Source: Comamonadaceae bacterium (GTDB lineage Bacteria; Pseudomonadota; Gammaproteobacteria; Burkholderiales; Burkholderiaceae_C). Taken from it: 25,298 nt of DNA. The notes below the pieces were generated by a model. It did no database searches. It was not told where the DNA came from and saw only the letters and a program-made list of their open reading frames with translations. The stretch lies in NCBI GenBank assembly GCA_947458415.1, contig CANGZG010000007.1:1-25298 (forward strand), read 5' to 3'. Below are positions 8,309 through 16,038 of this stretch, piece after piece (position 1 is the first letter of the stretch; each line of letters starts with the position of its first letter). Both the position numbers and the translations under genes were made by a program.

Positions 8309-8329
8309 AACCCGCCATAGCGGGTTTTT
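8309..8329 (+). terminator. Rho-independent terminator after petABC
   Basis: AACCCGC (8309-8315), a four-base loop CATA and GCGGGTT (8320-8326) form a perfect seven-base-pair stem that runs into five T residues (8325-8329). It starts 14 bases after the petC stop codon. Confidence 0.85.
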
Positions 8330-8381
8330 ACAACGGGCCTGGTTGGGCTCGTTACACTTTTTGTTTTCAGGAGCCACGCTC

Positions 8382-8993
8382 ATGATGGTCTTGTACTCTG
8401 GGACAGTTTGTCCTTTTTCCCACCGTTGCCGTTTTGTGCTGTTTGAAAAAGGCATGGATTTTGAAATCCGTGATGTTGACCTTTACAACAAACCTGAGGA
8501 CATCAATGTGATGAATCCTTACGGCCAGGTGCCCATCTTGGTCGAGCGGGATTTGATTTTGTACGAGTCCAACATCATCAACGAATACATCGATGAACGC
8601 TTCCCGCACCCCCAACTCATGCCGGGCGACCCGGTCGATCGCGCCCGTGTGCGTTTGTTTTTGTTGAACTTCGAAAAAGAATTGTTCACCCATGTCAGTT
8701 CGCTCGAATCACGCGCCCAAAAATCCAACGAAAAAGCCTTGGAGAAAGCGCGCTCACACATTCGCGACCGTTTGACACAACTTGCCCCCGTGTTTTTGAA
8801 AAATAAGTTCATGTTGGGCGACAATTTCTCCATGCTCGACGTGGCCATCGCGCCCTTGTTATGGCGACTGGACCACTACGGCATCGAGTTGTCAAAAAAT
8901 GCTGCACCGTTGCTCAAATATGCAGAACGGATTTTTTCAAGGCCGGCTTACATTGAGGCATTGACGCCATCTGAAAAAGTCATGCGCAAATAA
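8382..8993 (+). CDS. sspA: Stringent starvation protein A, GST-fold regulator
   Basis: A 203-residue protein with the glutathione S-transferase fold: an N-terminal thioredoxin-like domain (VLYSGTVCPFSHRCRFVL, QVPILVERD, LYESNIINEYIDE) and a C-terminal helical domain. SspA binds RNA polymerase holoenzyme and adjusts transcription in stationary phase, starvation and acid stress rather than acting as a transferase. ATG 8382 is preceded by AGGAG at 8369-8373. The first two codons are both ATG. The petABC-sspA-sspB order is conserved in beta- and gamma-proteobacteria. sspB begins 4 bases after the stop. Confidence 0.95.
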   Translation: MMVLYSGTVCPFSHRCRFVLFEKGMDFEIRDVDLYNKPEDINVMNPYGQVPILVERDLILYESNIINEYIDERFPHPQLMPGDPVDRARVRLFLLNFEKELFTHVSSLESRAQKSNEKALEKARSHIRDRLTQLAPVFLKNKFMLGDNFSMLDVAIAPLLWRLDHYGIELSKNAAPLLKYAERIFSRPAYIEALTPSEKVMRK

Positions 8994-8997
8994 CCCA

Positions 8998-9432
8998 ATG
9001 GTTGCTGACACTTCGTCCACATCGACCCGGCCCTATTTGGTTCGTGCGCTGCACGAATGGTGCACAGACAATGGTTTCACGCCTTATGTGACCGTGTCTG
9101 TGGACGACAGCGTGCAAGTGCCGCGTGAGTATGTGAACAACGGTGAAATTGTGTTGAATGTCAGTTTTGATGCCACCAGTGGCATGCAACTGAGCAATGA
9201 GTTCATTCAGTTCAAAGCCCGATTTGGCGGTGTCGCCAGAGACATTGTGGTGCCCATGGGCCGCGTCATGGCCATTTACGCCCGAGAAAACGGCCAAGGC
9301 ATGGCGTTTCCTGCCCCGGTTGCATCGACCGACACCGCTGGTTCAAAGCCAGATGCCAGCGAATCCCCAAGCGCTGATGCAACGCCGCCCACGGTCAGCG
9401 CCCCTCGTCCGCAACTCAAGCGAATCAAATGA
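8998..9432 (+). CDS. sspB: ClpXP protease specificity-enhancing factor SspB
   Basis: SspB tethers ssrA-tagged peptides and some other substrates to ClpXP. The 144-residue product has the folded substrate-binding domain at about residues 9-100 (RPYLVRALHEWC, YVNNGEIVLNVS, QFKARFGGVARDIVVPM), a flexible Ala/Ser/Pro/Asp-rich linker, and a short hydrophobic-basic tail, PQLKRIK, that corresponds to the ClpX-docking module at the end of E. coli SspB. There is no clear ribosome binding site before the start, 4 bases after sspA, so coupling to sspA is likely. Confidence 0.94.
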   Translation: MVADTSSTSTRPYLVRALHEWCTDNGFTPYVTVSVDDSVQVPREYVNNGEIVLNVSFDATSGMQLSNEFIQFKARFGGVARDIVVPMGRVMAIYARENGQGMAFPAPVASTDTAGSKPDASESPSADATPPTVSAPRPQLKRIK

Positions 9433-9457
9433 CGGGGTCAAGCGCCTTAGGTAGAAT
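9429..9457 (+). promoter_or_regulatory. Sigma-70-type promoter of the tRNA-Thr gene
   Basis: ATGACG (9429-9434, four of six to TTGACA) and TAGAAT (9452-9457, five of six to TATAAT) are separated by exactly 17 bases, and transcription would begin a few bases before the tRNA at 9467. The -35 box overlaps the sspB stop codon TGA 9430-9432. Confidence 0.55.
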
Positions 9458-9466
9458 AGCTTCATT

Positions 9467-9542
9467 GCCGATTTAGCTCAGTTGGTAGAGCAACCGCCTT
9501 GTAAGCGGTAGGTCATCAGTTCGAATCCGATAATCGGCACCA
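9467..9542 (+). tRNA. tRNA-Thr (anticodon TGT)
   Basis: A complete 76-base cloverleaf with encoded CCA (9540-9542). The acceptor stem GCCGATT/AATCGGC is perfect, the D arm is GCTC...GAGC, and the anticodon stem ACCGC/GCGGT encloses the loop CTTGTAA, giving anticodon TGT, which reads ACA threonine codons. The T loop is TTCGAAT. The T stem ATCAG/CCGAT has one A-C mismatch (positions 52-62), since most relatives would have CTGAT there. The gene is flanked by its own promoter and terminator. Confidence 0.97.
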
Positions 9543-9545
9543 TTT

Positions 9546-9582
9546 AAAAAGCCAGCACCTTCCAAAAAGGTCTGGCTTTTTT
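9546..9582 (+). terminator. Rho-independent terminator of tRNA-Thr
   Basis: GCCAG-c-ACCTT (9551-9561) pairs with AAGGTCTGGC (9567-9576), with one bulged C at 9556 and the loop CCAAA. The stem is extended by AAAAA at 9546-9550 against the T run 9577-9582. It begins four bases after the tRNA CCA end. Confidence 0.88.
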
Positions 9583-9717
9583 CTTGCGCCATGTCAACAT
9601 CAGTCGCGATCTTTGGACTCGTCCCCGTCTCATGAAGATGATGGGGTTAATGCCAACTGCACCACCCGTCACAGGGTTTGTTGAAACAATGCGTCAATCC
9701 CGTTCATGAGTGTTGCC

Positions 9718-10263
9718 ATGCGCTTTCAACGATGTTTATTGCAGTGTGTGATGGTGATGGCCAGCATGCTTGGTTCGATCACCGTTTCGCTCGCCCAAAC
9801 AGTCACCCACATTGGGATGCTGGAACCCGACACGGTCTCTCGCATGTGGTCGTTCATCAAGGACAAAACCCAGGCGCCCGCGGACCTGCCGGTCCCGCCA
9901 ATCGTGGTGGATGAATCCTTGCCGAAGAATGTCCGCCTGATGTTCGAATTCCCCAGCCAGTTGTCGCCTGAGACTGAAATGCGCATCAGGCTCAACCCAC
10001 GCAATTTGATGGCGTGGAACAACGGCATGTGGCATTGGGCCGTGGGTCATGAAATGACCCACTATGCGTTTTTGCTTCGTGAAAACGGCTGGCAAGAAAA
10101 GACTTGGTACGACAACCAATTGAAGCACCATTGCGATTACGAATTCATGACCATCACGCAAAAATTGGCCGAGTTATTGTGGGAAATATACGAATCCAGC
10201 GAAGACCGTCTGCACATGTACATTGAAGCCAACAAAAGTTGCAGGCACCAGCCTAACCAGTGA
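9718..10263 (+). CDS. Secreted HExxH protein of unknown family (paralogue A), putative zinc metallopeptidase
   Basis: I do not recognise this family by name. The 181-residue product starts with a signal peptide (MRFQRCLLQC..., likely cleaved after SLA near residue 26). It carries H111-E112-M-T-H115, the HExxH pattern of zinc peptidases, in AVGHEMTHYAFLLREN, followed by QLKHHC (H137, H138, C139) and EF. The C-terminus SCRHQPNQ has a second cysteine that could pair with C139. A paralogue at 23036 shares the same framework. ATG 9718 gives the better signal peptide and matches the paralogue; ATG 9706 is possible, and neither has a strong ribosome binding site. Peptidase activity is inferred from the motif only. 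Confidence 0.8.
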   Translation: MRFQRCLLQCVMVMASMLGSITVSLAQTVTHIGMLEPDTVSRMWSFIKDKTQAPADLPVPPIVVDESLPKNVRLMFEFPSQLSPETEMRIRLNPRNLMAWNNGMWHWAVGHEMTHYAFLLRENGWQEKTWYDNQLKHHCDYEFMTITQKLAELLWEIYESSEDRLHMYIEANKSCRHQPNQ

Positions 10264-10267
10264 CGGC

Positions 10268-10582
10268 TCAGCGCGACATCACTTTGATGCGTATGTGTTG
10301 AACAGGATGCCCTTTGCTGCGCAAATGGGCACCAATGTCGGGCAGCCATTGGCGTAATTTGGCTGCGGCCGCATTGTGTGTCACCAACAAGCACCATCCC
10401 GTCTCATCGATTGGCCCGGCTTTGAGCTGGGCGTGCAAATCGGCTGGCAGCAATGCCTTGAGCCCGAGCAAATAGGTGTTCGAGGTTTGGTGCAAAGAGA
10501 GCATGCCTGACAAGGTGTCGGACTGGGCAATCGCGTCTATCACACTGGTGCGCTGGGGCGGGGAGGGGGCAGGTCTGGACAT
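10268..10582 (-). CDS. DUF721/DciA-family protein
   Basis: A 104-residue protein with the DUF721 core: residues near 60-104 read ETGWCLLVTHNAAAAKLRQ, then LPDIGAHLRSKG and HPVQHIRIKV, the usual pattern of an N-terminal helix region followed by a small alpha-beta domain. DciA proteins load or operate the replicative helicase DnaB in bacteria that lack DnaC. That role is known for other members and inferred here. The gene is divergent from secA, its usual neighbour in Burkholderiales, and its stop lies 4 bases from the stop of the HExxH protein, with no terminator visible between them. Confidence 0.75.
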   Translation of the reverse strand: MSRPAPSPPQRTSVIDAIAQSDTLSGMLSLHQTSNTYLLGLKALLPADLHAQLKAGPIDETGWCLLVTHNAAAAKLRQWLPDIGAHLRSKGHPVQHIRIKVMSR

Positions 10583-10681
10583 AGGGAATTATGGACTTGC
10601 GCACAGGTAAAATGATCAGCTTCGAAAAAGGAACCAGCGTCCATGGCCTGCCATTCGGCAAGGCATGGTCGTTTTGCTTGT

Positions 10682-13429
10682 ATGGCCTTCAATCCTCTGA
10701 CTTTCATTTTTGGCAGCCGCAATGACCGGTTGCTCAAAACCTATCGCAAAACACTTTTGCGCATCAATGCCTTGGAAGTTCCGCTCGAGTCGTTGAGCGA
10801 TGAGCAACTGAAAGCCAAAACCACCGAATTCAAGCTACGGCATCAGCAAGGCGAAAGTCTGGATGATTTGTTGCCAGAGGCATTTGCGGTGGTGCGTGAG
10901 GGCTCAAAGCGTGTCATGAAAATGCGCCACTTTGATGTGCAAATGTTGGGTGGCATTGCGTTACACCAAGGAAAAATTGCGGAGATGCGCACCGGTGAGG
11001 GCAAAACACTCACAGCCACGCTCGCGGTGTATTTGAATGCCTTGTCTGGTTTGGGTGTGCATGTGGTCACGGTCAACGATTACTTGGCCAACCGCGATGC
11101 CCAGTGGATGGGCCGCTTGTACAACTTTCTTGGTTTGAGCGTGGGCGTCAATTTGGCGCAATTGTCGCGCGAGGAAAAACAAAACGCTTACCGCAGCGAC
11201 ATCACTTACGGCACCAACAACGAATATGGTTTTGATTATTTGCGCGACAACATGGTTTATGAGCCTGTTGAACGCGTGCAGCGAAAACTCAATTACGCGA
11301 TCGTCGACGAAGTTGACTCGATTTTGATTGACGAGGCCCGCACGCCACTGATCATCAGCGGACAAGCCGAAGACCACACCGAAACTTACCTGGCGATGAA
11401 CAAGGTGGTACCCCATCTGACGCGGCAAGAAGGTGAGATGGATTTGCGCACCGGCGAAGGCGTGATCACCCCCGGCGACTTCACGTTGGACGAAAAATCC
11501 CATCAGGTTTACCTGACGGAACTCGGTCATGAAAAGGCTGAAAAAATCCTCTCCGACATGGGCATGCTGCCTGCGGGATCGTCTTTGTACGACCCGTCAC
11601 ACATCGGTTTGGTGCACCATTTGTACGCCGCGTTGCGCGCCCAGCATCTCTACCATTTGGACCAGCATTACGTGAACCAAGGCGGCGAAATCATCATCGT
11701 CGATGAATTCACCGGCCGTTTGATGTCAGGCCGTCGCTGGAGCGATGGTTTGCACCAAGCGGTGGAAGCCAAGGAAGGTGTGCCGATCCAGGCTGAAAAC
11801 CAGACCATGGCGTCGATCACGTTCCAAAATTATTTCCGTTTGTACGACAAGCTCAGCGGCATGACCGGCACGGCTGACACCGAAGCCTATGAATTCCAAG
11901 AAATTTACGGTTTAGAAACCGTCATCATCCCGCCGAACAAACCGAGTCGCCGTGAAGACCAACTCGACCGTGTCTACAAAACCACCGAGGAAAAATACAA
12001 GGCGGCCATTGACGACATCAAGGAATGCCACGGTCGCGGCCAACCCGTGTTGGTGGGCACGACCTCAATTGAACTCTCTGAATTGCTCTCAGGCATGCTC
12101 CAAGCGGCGGGTCTCAAGCACCAAGTGCTCAATGCCAAGCAACATGCCAGCGAGGCCGACATCGTGGCGCAAGCCGGTGCACCCGGTGCCATCACCATTG
12201 CTACCAACATGGCTGGGCGGGGTACCGACATCGTCTTGGGCGGCAACGTCGAAAAAGCCATTGAAAAGTTGATGGCAGACGACAGCATCAGCGAGTCTGA
12301 CAAAGCCGCCAAAGCCCAACAACTTCGTGAAGCTTGGGCGCTTGAACATGAAAAAGTGAAAGCTGCGGGTGGCTTGCGCATCATCGCGACCGAGCGTCAC
12401 GAGTCGCGACGCATTGACAACCAGTTGCGTGGCCGCTCGGGCCGCCAAGGTGACCCAGGTTCGTCGCGTTTTTATTTGAGCTTGGACGATTCGTTGATGC
12501 GCATTTTCGCGGGCGAGCGTGTCAAGGCCATCATGGACCGTTTGAAGATGCCCGAAGGCGAAGCCATTGAAGCGGGCATGGTCACGCGCAGCATCGAAAG
12601 TGCGCAGCGCAAAGTGGAAGCGCGCAATTTCGACATTCGCAAGCAATTGCTGGAATACGACGATGTGTCCAACGACCAGCGCAAAGTCATCTACCAGCAA
12701 CGCAACGACATTTTGGATGCGTCAAACCTGACCGCGCAAATTGCCAGTTTGCGAGAGGGTTGTTTCACCGACATCGTGCGTCAATTTGTGCCGCCTGAGT
12801 CGGTCGAAGAGCAATGGGACATGGCGGGTTTGCAAAGCGTCTTGCGCAACGATTGGCACATCGACCTGCCCTTGGTCCAGTGGGTCGAACAAGCGCAGTC
12901 CATCACCGACGAAGACATCCTGCACAAAGTGGTGGATGCAGCACACGCGGCATTCCAACAAAAATTGGACACCGTGGGTGTGGACCAATTCACCCCGTTC
13001 ATGCGGGCGGTGCTGCTGCAAAACATCGACAGCCATTGGCGCGAACATTTGTCTTCACTGGACTATTTACGCCAAGGCATCCATTTGCGTGGCTATGCAC
13101 AAAAGCAACCCAAGCAAGAATACAAGCGCGAAGCGTTTGAGTTGTTCGGCCAGTTGTTGGACATGGTCAAAAACGAAGTCACCCGGATTTTGATGACGGT
13201 GCAAATCGAAAAAGCCGAGCAAATTCAAGAAGCCGCCCAAGCCATCGAGCAACGCGCAGACGCGGTCACCAACCTCACCTACTCAGCGCCAGACGAAACC
13301 GGCCAAGCCCAATTGTTTGGTGCAGACACTGCAACAAGCCAAAGCACGGTCCCTGTCGTCGGTCGCAATGAGCCTTGTCCGTGCGGCAGTGGCAAGAAAT
13401 ACAAGCACTGCCACGGCAAATTGGCCTAA
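10682..13429 (+). CDS. secA: Preprotein translocase ATPase subunit SecA
   Basis: SecA drives unfolded preproteins through SecYEG. With ATG 10682 the product has 915 residues. Walker A MRTGEGKT falls at 102-109, the same position as in E. coli, and the Walker B region is DEVDSILIDEART. Other landmarks are NMAGRGTDI and GRSGRQGDPG of the second nucleotide-binding domain, and the C-terminal zinc and SecB-binding motif C899-P-C901...C910-H911. The start is ambiguous: ATG 10643 would add 13 residues (MACHSARHGRFAC) and has a strong AAGGAA at 10628-10633, while ATG 10682 matches the family N-terminus but has no ribosome binding site. argJ follows after 3 bases. Confidence 0.97.
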   Translation: MAFNPLTFIFGSRNDRLLKTYRKTLLRINALEVPLESLSDEQLKAKTTEFKLRHQQGESLDDLLPEAFAVVREGSKRVMKMRHFDVQMLGGIALHQGKIAEMRTGEGKTLTATLAVYLNALSGLGVHVVTVNDYLANRDAQWMGRLYNFLGLSVGVNLAQLSREEKQNAYRSDITYGTNNEYGFDYLRDNMVYEPVERVQRKLNYAIVDEVDSILIDEARTPLIISGQAEDHTETYLAMNKVVPHLTRQEGEMDLRTGEGVITPGDFTLDEKSHQVYLTELGHEKAEKILSDMGMLPAGSSLYDPSHIGLVHHLYAALRAQHLYHLDQHYVNQGGEIIIVDEFTGRLMSGRRWSDGLHQAVEAKEGVPIQAENQTMASITFQNYFRLYDKLSGMTGTADTEAYEFQEIYGLETVIIPPNKPSRREDQLDRVYKTTEEKYKAAIDDIKECHGRGQPVLVGTTSIELSELLSGMLQAAGLKHQVLNAKQHASEADIVAQAGAPGAITIATNMAGRGTDIVLGGNVEKAIEKLMADDSISESDKAAKAQQLREAWALEHEKVKAAGGLRIIATERHESRRIDNQLRGRSGRQGDPGSSRFYLSLDDSLMRIFAGERVKAIMDRLKMPEGEAIEAGMVTRSIESAQRKVEARNFDIRKQLLEYDDVSNDQRKVIYQQRNDILDASNLTAQIASLREGCFTDIVRQFVPPESVEEQWDMAGLQSVLRNDWHIDLPLVQWVEQAQSITDEDILHKVVDAAHAAFQQKLDTVGVDQFTPFMRAVLLQNIDSHWREHLSSLDYLRQGIHLRGYAQKQPKQEYKREAFELFGQLLDMVKNEVTRILMTVQIEKAEQIQEAAQAIEQRADAVTNLTYSAPDETGQAQLFGADTATSQSTVPVVGRNEPCPCGSGKKYKHCHGKLA

Positions 13430-13432
13430 GCC

Positions 13433-14662
13433 ATGGCTGTTCACCTGACCGTTGCCCGTCCCGAGGATTTGCACCCGATTGCCGGATTGCAAATTGGCGT
13501 GACCGAAGCTGGCGTGCGCAAAGCCCACCGCAAAGACTTGACCGTGATCACCTTGGACGAAGGCGCTGCCGTTGGCGCGGTCTTCACGCAAAACCGTTTT
13601 TGTGCTGCCCCGGTGCAGTTGTGCAAACAGCATTTGGCAGCTGGCCAAGGCATTCGTGCGCTGGTCATCAACACTGGCGTGGCCAACGCGGGCACTGGCC
13701 AAGACGGGTTGAACCATGCATTTGCTGTGTGCAGCGCATTGGCCCACGAACTGGGCGTGAAGCCGCAACACATCCTGCCGTTTTCCACTGGTGTCATCAT
13801 GGAACCCTTGCCGGTGCAACGCATCGTCGATGGTTTGCCCAAAGCCTTGGCCGCCCGCTCCGAGGCCAATTGGTCTTTGGCCTCGCAAGCGATCATGACC
13901 ACCGACACCTTGCCCAAGGCCATCAGTCGCCAATGCGAGTTGGATGGCCGCACGGTCACTGTCACTGGCATGTCCAAAGGCGCCGGCATGATCCGCCCCA
14001 ACATGGCCACGATGCTCGGGTTCTTGGCGACCGACGCTGCGATTGACCCGGCGCTGATGAATGGCTTGGCCCACGAATTGGCAGAGGCTTCCTTCAACCG
14101 CATTTCGATTGACGGTGACACGTCAACCAACGACTCTTTTGTGGTCATTGCCACGGGCAAAGCTGCCAACCCTACCGTGACCGATTGGCTCAGCCCATCA
14201 GCCAGCAAACTCAAGCAAGAGTTGATCAATGTGGCGCGTTGGTTGGCGCAAGCGATTGTGCGTGACGGTGAGGGCGCCACCAAATTCATCACGGTGAGCG
14301 TCGAAGGTGGTCGCGATGCCGCCGAGTGCCGTCAAGTGGCTTATTCGATCGCGCATTCACCCTTGGTGAAGACCGCTTTTTTTGCCAGCGACCCCAACCT
14401 CGGCCGCATATTGGCCGCCGTGGGTTACGCGGGTGTGGCCGATTTAGACCAAGGCTTGATTGAACTGTTTTTGGACGACGTGCATGTCGCCACGCATGGC
14501 GGGCGTCACCCCGATTACCGTGAGGAAGATGGCCAGCGCGTGATGAAGCAAGATGAAATCACGGTTCGCGTGTGGTTGGGACGCGGACAATCCCATGACC
14601 AAGTGTGGACGTGTGACTTGAGCCACGACTATGTCACCATCAACGCAGACTACCGAAGCTGA
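13433..14662 (+). CDS. argJ: Bifunctional glutamate N-acetyltransferase / ornithine acetyltransferase
   Basis: ArgJ recycles the acetyl group from N-acetylornithine to glutamate in arginine biosynthesis and often also makes N-acetylglutamate from acetyl-CoA. The 409-residue precursor cleaves itself between A192 and T193 in GMIRPNMATMLGF; T193 is the catalytic nucleophile of the beta chain. Other family landmarks are VINTGVANAGTG, ISIDGDTSTNDS and the C-terminus VTINADYRS. Full length. It starts 3 bases after the secA stop and ends 3 bases before the DUF815 gene, so the three are probably cotranscribed. Confidence 0.97.
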   Translation: MAVHLTVARPEDLHPIAGLQIGVTEAGVRKAHRKDLTVITLDEGAAVGAVFTQNRFCAAPVQLCKQHLAAGQGIRALVINTGVANAGTGQDGLNHAFAVCSALAHELGVKPQHILPFSTGVIMEPLPVQRIVDGLPKALAARSEANWSLASQAIMTTDTLPKAISRQCELDGRTVTVTGMSKGAGMIRPNMATMLGFLATDAAIDPALMNGLAHELAEASFNRISIDGDTSTNDSFVVIATGKAANPTVTDWLSPSASKLKQELINVARWLAQAIVRDGEGATKFITVSVEGGRDAAECRQVAYSIAHSPLVKTAFFASDPNLGRILAAVGYAGVADLDQGLIELFLDDVHVATHGGRHPDYREEDGQRVMKQDEITVRVWLGRGQSHDQVWTCDLSHDYVTINADYRS

Positions 14663-14665
14663 GCC

Positions 14666-15547
14666 ATGAACGACGCTTTGGAACGCATGCTGCACCGCGC
14701 CGAGTTGTTGATGGCGCGCATCGAACTGATACTGCCTCAACCCTTGCACGCACCAGATTGGCAGACAGGCATCGCATTTCGTTACCGCAAGCGCAGCAGT
14801 GGACATGGTGTCCTTGAAGCGGTGCGGCACGTGGGGCAGATGTCCTTGGATGATTTGAAAGAAATCGATCCACAAAAAGAAAAAATCCAGCGCAACACCT
14901 TGCAATTCCTGCAAGGCAAACCCGCCAACAATGTGCTGCTGACCGGCGCCCGTGGCACGGGTAAATCGTCATTGGTGAAAGCGTGTTTGAACACCTATGC
15001 CACTCAAGGCTTGCGCTTGATTGAAGTTGATAAACAGGACATGGTTGATTTGCCGGACATCATTCATGTGGTGGCTGATCGACCAGAAAAATTCATCGTC
15101 TTTTGCGATGACTTGAGTTTTGACGAAGGCGAACCCGGCTACAAGGCTTTGAAATCCATTTTGGACGGCACGGTGGCTGCAGCCACCCCGAATGTGCTCA
15201 TTTATGCCACCAGCAATCGCCGCCATCTGTTGCCCGAATACATGAAGGACAACCTCAGTTACACCCACACCGACGATGGCGAAGTGCATCCTGGCGAAGT
15301 GATCGAAGAAAAAATTTCTCTCTCAGAACGTTTCGGTTTGTGGGTGAGTTTTTACCCGTTCAGTCAAGACGAATACCTGCGCATCGTTGACCAATGGTTA
15401 TCCGCGTTGCAGGTGCCTGCCACGCTCTGGCCGCAAGCACACCCCGAGTCTCTGGTCTGGGCGTTGGAAAGAGGCTCGCGCAGCGGACGCGTGGCTTACC
15501 AATTTGCCCGAGACTACGCTGGGCGTTTGGCCACAGGCGGGGCATGA
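14666..15547 (+). CDS. DUF815-family P-loop ATPase
   Basis: A 293-residue ATP-binding protein. Walker A is GARGTGKSS at residues 94-102 and Walker B is FIVFCDDLSF around 143-152. A sensor-like YATSNRRHLLPEYM follows, then YPFSQDEYLRIV typical of DUF815. The family is AAA+-like and its biochemical role is not established. It lies between argJ and the nudix gene, with its stop overlapping the nudix start by ATGA. The position next to argJ and mutT is conserved in Burkholderiales and does not by itself point to a function. Confidence 0.9.
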   Translation: MNDALERMLHRAELLMARIELILPQPLHAPDWQTGIAFRYRKRSSGHGVLEAVRHVGQMSLDDLKEIDPQKEKIQRNTLQFLQGKPANNVLLTGARGTGKSSLVKACLNTYATQGLRLIEVDKQDMVDLPDIIHVVADRPEKFIVFCDDLSFDEGEPGYKALKSILDGTVAAATPNVLIYATSNRRHLLPEYMKDNLSYTHTDDGEVHPGEVIEEKISLSERFGLWVSFYPFSQDEYLRIVDQWLSALQVPATLWPQAHPESLVWALERGSRSGRVAYQFARDYAGRLATGGA

Positions 15548-16038
15548 GCCAGCAGGTCCAGCCATCGGTGCGGGTGGTTGATGCCCACCTGCCGCGTGCG
15601 AATGTGGCTGACAGACCCTTGATTCAAGTCGCCGTGGGGGTGTTGTCCCATCCCGATGGCCATTTTTTGTTGACCACCCGCCCGCCGGGAAAAGCCTACG
15701 CTGGCCATTGGGAGTTTCCTGGCGGCAAAATTGAGGCCAATGAAACCGTCGAGCAAGCGTTGGCTCGCGAACTACACGAAGAGCTGGGTATTCACGTCAC
15801 GCAAGTCACTCGCTGGCGCGATGAGCAAATCGATTACCCGCATGCTTGGGTGCAATTGCATTTTTGCAAAGTGACCAAGTGGCAGGGCGAATTGCAAATG
15901 AAAGAAGGCCAACAATTTGCTTGGCAGCAACTGCCTGTTACCGTGGCGCCAGTGTTGGCGGGAACGCTGCCGGTGCTGGAATGGTTGGCTCAGGCGCAGA
16001 GCTCTATTTCAAATTCAGCGTTGCCCACGGCTGTTTGA
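15544..16038 (+). CDS. Nudix hydrolase, MutT-like
   Basis: A 164-residue nudix protein. The nudix box spans residues 61-83, with G61, E67, R75-E76, E79-E80 and G82-I83 matching GX5EX7REUXEEXGU. HWEFPGGK just before it is characteristic of MutT, which removes 8-oxo-dGTP. The N-terminus has about 25 residues more than E. coli MutT. ATG 15544 overlaps the DUF815 stop (ATGA). The last 49 bases overlap the end of zapD on the other strand. The MutT assignment is likely from the neighbourhood (mutT is a usual neighbour of zapD), but substrate specificity cannot be read from the sequence. Confidence 0.88.
   Translation: MSQQVQPSVRVVDAHLPRANVADRPLIQVAVGVLSHPDGHFLLTTRPPGKAYAGHWEFPGGKIEANETVEQALARELHEELGIHVTQVTRWRDEQIDYPHAWVQLHFCKVTKWQGELQMKEGQQFAWQQLPVTVAPVLAGTLPVLEWLAQAQSSISNSALPTAV

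Noticed and set aside
8327..8358. TTTACA (8327-8332) and TACACT (8353-8358) as an sspA promoter.
   Set aside because: The spacer would be 20 bases and the first hexamer lies in the petC terminator.
9467..9717. tRNA-Thr as an integration site for a mobile element.
   Set aside because: No duplicated tRNA 3-prime end, integrase or composition change was seen.
10576..10613. TGGACA (10576-10581) and TAAAAT (10608-10613) as a secA promoter.
   Set aside because: The two are 26 bases apart, too far for one promoter. TAAAAT alone may still be a -10 box.
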